Shown here in pieces: positions 61,071 through 64,000 of a stretch of 64,000 nucleotides of DNA. Below the pieces are notes generated by a model. It saw only the letters and a program-made list of their open reading frames with translations. It was not told the DNA's origin and searched no databases. A program made the position numbers and the translations under genes. Source of the DNA: Tetraselmis striata. Its lineage: Eukaryota; Chlorophyta; Chlorodendrophyceae; Chlorodendrales; Chlorodendraceae. The DNA is taken from contig VCJN01001416.1 of assembly GCA_006384855.1 (NCBI GenBank), positions 46,807 to 110,806 on the forward strand, written 5' to 3'. Within the stretch, counting starts at the first letter, position 1, and each line of letters begins with the position of its first letter.

Positions 61071-61170
61071 GGGGTTCGAATGAGGCAACGGTCCAATGCA
61101 TGTATATCATACCTACGTATGGAGTTGACGCACGAGGTCAAGTGTTGGGGCGGCTTCGGCCGATGACAAA
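61071..61170 (+). repeat. Dispersed repeat, copy 3, with B-box-like motif
   Basis: Reads GGGGTTCGAATGAGGCAA and later GAGGTCAAGTGTTGGGGCGG then CTTCGGCCGA, the same blocks in the same order as copy 2 (minus strand, 9531-9640). Confidence 0.55.
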
Positions 61171-61217
61171 GGCGAACTTACTCTTGTACAAGTCTTTTTA
61201 CATCCATGCTTTAACAT

Positions 61218-61547
61218 ATGCGCACTACAAACATAACTAAAAGCAACTATGAAAGGTTGCCAGCAAAAGAGAGACATAAGCATGAAATCAAGGTCAAGCA
61301 AGAGTCCAGAGAGCCAAGAACAAAGGAAGAGCCAACGGAACCACGAAGTCGCCAAGCTGCTAGGAAACAAAGGGTCAAGGACAGCATTGAAGCCAAGGAA
61401 CGACCGGAAAGACCGAAAGGGAAACATGAAACCAATGGGGACCACCGCCCCGGGGTAGGCCATCAGCCGCGGCGAGAGCGCTTGCAACCAATGACCCGGC
61501 GGGTCATAGCAACACATGCCGACAAGCGACGCGACGCATGCGCATGA
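61218..61547 (+). CDS. Hypothetical charged ORF
   Basis: A 109-codon frame rich in Lys, Arg and Glu (KERPERPKGKHETNGDHRPG) over a purine-rich strand. Other frames of the same strand are also open, which points to composition rather than selection. Function unknown; may be non-coding. Confidence 0.2.
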   Translation: MRTTNITKSNYERLPAKERHKHEIKVKQESREPRTKEEPTEPRSRQAARKQRVKDSIEAKERPERPKGKHETNGDHRPGVGHQPRRERLQPMTRRVIATHADKRRDACA

Positions 61548-61712
61548 GCACCATCACGTGCCGCGCGAGCCGCCACGACCCCGCCAAGAACGTTGTCTGC
61601 ATGTGCAATGTTGATGAGCAAGGAGGAACGGCGGCGCCACGCAGACAAGAGATGGCCGATTTTCTGGCAAGTGTGCGTGTGGCTAGCTTTTGCGAGCTCC
61701 AACAACAAGGCC

Positions 61713-62114
61713 TCAGCGTACGGGGCCAGCGAGCCGAACTCGGAGACGCGAAAGGGACGAAGCGAAGCATGCCGGCGGCGTTTCGGACACCCTCGTCATA
61801 CTTTTGATTTTGTGGCGCTCTGCGGCCCGCAATGCAGTCGTTGGATCCGAGGTTGACACGTCGAGGATAGGGGCAATAATGGTGGTATCGACATCAACCG
61901 TGTTCCCGCGGATACCATCATGATATCCAAAAATCCCAACATCGACCGGCCGGCCGTCGATGCCCTTCGGAAGAGAAACAAGCACCGACGGGTCCGTGAG
62001 GATCTGGACACCCGCGCCAAGGGCGGACTTCACGTCGTGACAAACGTCGGAGAGGCCATGTGCCGCCCACTCGTGTATATATGTGCGGCGTGATTGGAGT
62101 CGCCTCCAAAGCAA
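61713..62114 (-). pseudogene. Non-LTR retroelement C-terminal nuclease-like domain
   Basis: Minus-strand frame reads CHDVKSALGAGVQILTDPSV, GRPVDVGIFGYHDG, VDVDTTIIAP and AAERHKIKSM. This order (HD...; PxDv.i.g; .DVtv..P; a...K) resembles the restriction-like endonuclease-type tail after the reverse transcriptase in some LINE elements. The frame just upstream has shifted, so the copy is broken. Confidence 0.4.
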
Positions 62115-64000
62115 CGTGATGCCACGTGATCAGCGTGCGCGACCGCCCAAGCTGAAGGAGTGAATTCCACGCCAGCATCCTCAAAACGGGCCAGCATGCC
62201 TTGTACCGAGAAGGAGCAAAAAGCACAAGGGCATGGAGCACATCGAACAGTATAACGCCCTCTACCAGGTTCTGGCAGATCAAGATTTCACGCCCACCGA
62301 TACGGGCCGCACCGTAGCCGAGGTTATCAGCGCCGGACATGCGGGTAGATACCATCACGTTGTCCATCAGGATGACCGCGGGCGCCCGGTGATACCGGCC
62401 ACCTTCTTCGCGGTCGTCGGGTTCACCTACGTGGTCCCGCCACAGCTGCCGCACTTTGATAATGTCAAGTACGGACAGGACCGCGACGGTCGTTCCCACA
62501 AGAGGCGGATTGAGCCGGACCGCACGTACGTGCCGCCCTCGCCGGGGTTCCCCAGCTCGGGGGGGATTTGAGCGTGAGTCTCTCCGGGCCTCGCTGACAC
62601 ACGCGCGGGCCGATACGCCCCACGTGGCCTTGTTCATGCGATCGGGGTGGGACGCGGCGGTGGCCGCGTGCATATTCTTTAGAGCCTCTTCGCACGTCTG
62701 CTGATTATTGACAACGGGCTTGGACGGGTAGAACGTCGTCCCAATCGGGTACTGCCATCCGATACCGGCGTCGAACGGAGGGATATACGCATCGATTGAC
62801 ATCTCGTTGACCGCCCTGGCGAAGCCTCCGCAAACGGGTCGACGCGCGACGAAATGCCGGACCATTCCAACTGGCTCTGAAACACGGCCGGTCGGAATAG
62901 TGTCATGATGACCCCACTAAACTTTGCGCCGATGAGCTAGGTTAGCGCATGATGGTCGCTGACGATGGTGTTGGTGAAACAGTCCCAGGAGATCCAAACG
63001 GCGTTTGGATACGGCGTGGCCGGTGCCGGGTTTTTGCTCATCCGTAAGGGGGGGCTGACCCACACAATGTCGAACGATTCACCCGCCAAATCTCGCGCGT
63101 AGTGCCCGGCACGTGTTCCGCCTCGTCAAACACGGCTATAGCGCTGCCGAAGGCGGCTTAGCTACTCGCATGCACGCTCGCCAAGGGAGAGGACAAGTTC
63201 CGCCGGAAGGCCAGATGGCCAGCAAGCGGCAACGCGGAACATGGAATCGTAGTACTCAGGGGAACGCTCACGGACTTCATCAAGGCGACCCTCACTTGAA
63301 GGACCAGTCACCATGAACGCTATCGTAGCGCTTAAGAGGCGGCCCCGAAAGCGATTACTGTCAGGGCCGCTTGTAGGCATACGCGCAGCAAGCTTTGCGA
63401 AGCGGACCGTGTGGATGCGGTGGCTTCGGGTTTCCTGGACTTTCCGCATGGAGTGCAACGGGAAGTCCGAGTAATGCGGGATTGCTGGGAGGTCGGCCGC
63501 CGAGCGCATCGCAGACGCCGGCTCAGCCCCAGCGGCCGAGCAGCCGGCACGCGCATCGGTAGAGCGCTAACCCTTGGAGGGGAGCAACTTTAGGGCAGAT
63601 GCCAACGGCCCCGCTAGATTTTCGAGCACCGCATCTCCACACTTGTCAACGACACGGGTATGAGCAACGCGTAGCTCGACATGCCACATCGGCGCCGACA
63701 CGTTGGCGCCGGCATCGGGCGCCAACGCAGGGATGGCCAAAGCCTGTTGAATCGAGGATGCCCCAACAAGGCTCCTCTTGTAAAGGGATAAGGGATCTCG
63801 TACGACGAATAAGTACAGGTGTCAGTACTAGGCTCCGAATCAATATTATGCATGCATGCAACGGGTCGACTCACCCGCGACACTCCGACAACAGTGTGCG
63901 GCCGAGAGAAGTTTCCGCTTGCCGATGAAAAGTGCTTAGACGTATCACATAGTGTTTATTGCTGTCCATACATGCCGCACCTACCCCACTGTCCAACCTA
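62115..64000 (-). other. Decayed coding-like sequence, probably the same retroelement
   Basis: Minus-strand frames with protein-like pieces, broken by stops and shifts: SIDAYIPPFDAGIGWQYPIG (62.75-62.8 kb), SFDIVWVSPPLRMSKNP (about 63.03 kb) and APDAGANVSAPMWHVELRVA (about 63.7 kb). None matches a family I can name. A plus-strand frame at 62233-62571 is also open. The stretch continues past the right edge. Confidence 0.25.

Noticed and set aside
61071-61090. tRNA gene suggested by GGGTTCGAATGAGG
   Set aside because: No matching T-stem, anticodon arm or acceptor stem; the motif belongs to a dispersed repeat.
62990-63080. DNA adenine methyltransferase (DIVWVSPP resembling a DPPY motif)
   Set aside because: No SAM-binding motif or target domain nearby, and the frame is broken; too short to call.
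1-64000. CRISPR arrays, rRNA genes, bacterial operons
   Set aside because: No regularly spaced repeats, no rRNA signatures, and the gene structure is eukaryotic.

Overview
The window is nuclear DNA from a eukaryote, most likely a photosynthetic green alga, possibly of prasinophyte type. The evidence is many short GT-AG introns, a plastid-type elongation factor P, a plant-type augmin subunit, plant-like GH5_7 and GH28 glycosidases, a GT29 sialyltransferase-like gene, and short TTTAGGG-type telomeric repeats inside the sequence. The green-alga call is an inference from gene content. Many introns carry long poly(C) or poly(G) runs.

Layout. 0-1 kb: decayed non-LTR reverse transcriptase and one small lone exon. 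1.8-5.6 kb (-): secreted S41-type peptidase with a probable GPI signal. 5.7-9.7 kb: foldback and dispersed repeats. 10.1-11.8 kb (+): GH28 polygalacturonase, facing 12.4-16.0 kb (-): GH5_7 endo-mannanase. 18.0-20.2 kb: DNA transposon with 85-bp inverted ends. 21.1-23.0 kb (+): augmin subunit 4. 24.1-25.8 kb (-): EF-P. About 27.2-29.0 kb (+): OTU deubiquitinase. 31.9-35.9 kb (-): GT29 sialyltransferase-like enzyme. 37.7-41.4 kb: pogo-like DDE element with a nonsense codon at its active site. 42.0-43.1 kb: broken helical ORF. 44.2-53.2 kb (+): 22-exon gene for a cysteine-rich type I membrane receptor of about 1,832 residues. 54.1-57.6 kb (-): WDR26/GID7-like LisH-CTLH protein with no WD40 repeats in view. 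58.9-60.4 kb: decayed PIF1 helicase and OTU-like remnants, perhaps from a Helitron. 61.7-64 kb (-): decayed retroelement-like sequence.

For GH5, GH28, EF-P, S41, GT29 (all but its 5' exons), the receptor and the WDR26-like gene, exon boundaries were read by hand. Splice phase agrees at every join, and the products align with family motifs. The most interesting parts are the receptor (an unnamed repeated module, a near-identical exon triplication, two identical-context frame breaks), the WD40-less GID7-like gene, a 17-nt microexon with a GC donor in the mannanase, and the amber-interrupted pogo transposase. No operon logic applies. Genes lie singly, and three pairs converge: GH28/GH5, AUG4/EF-P and receptor/WDR26-like.
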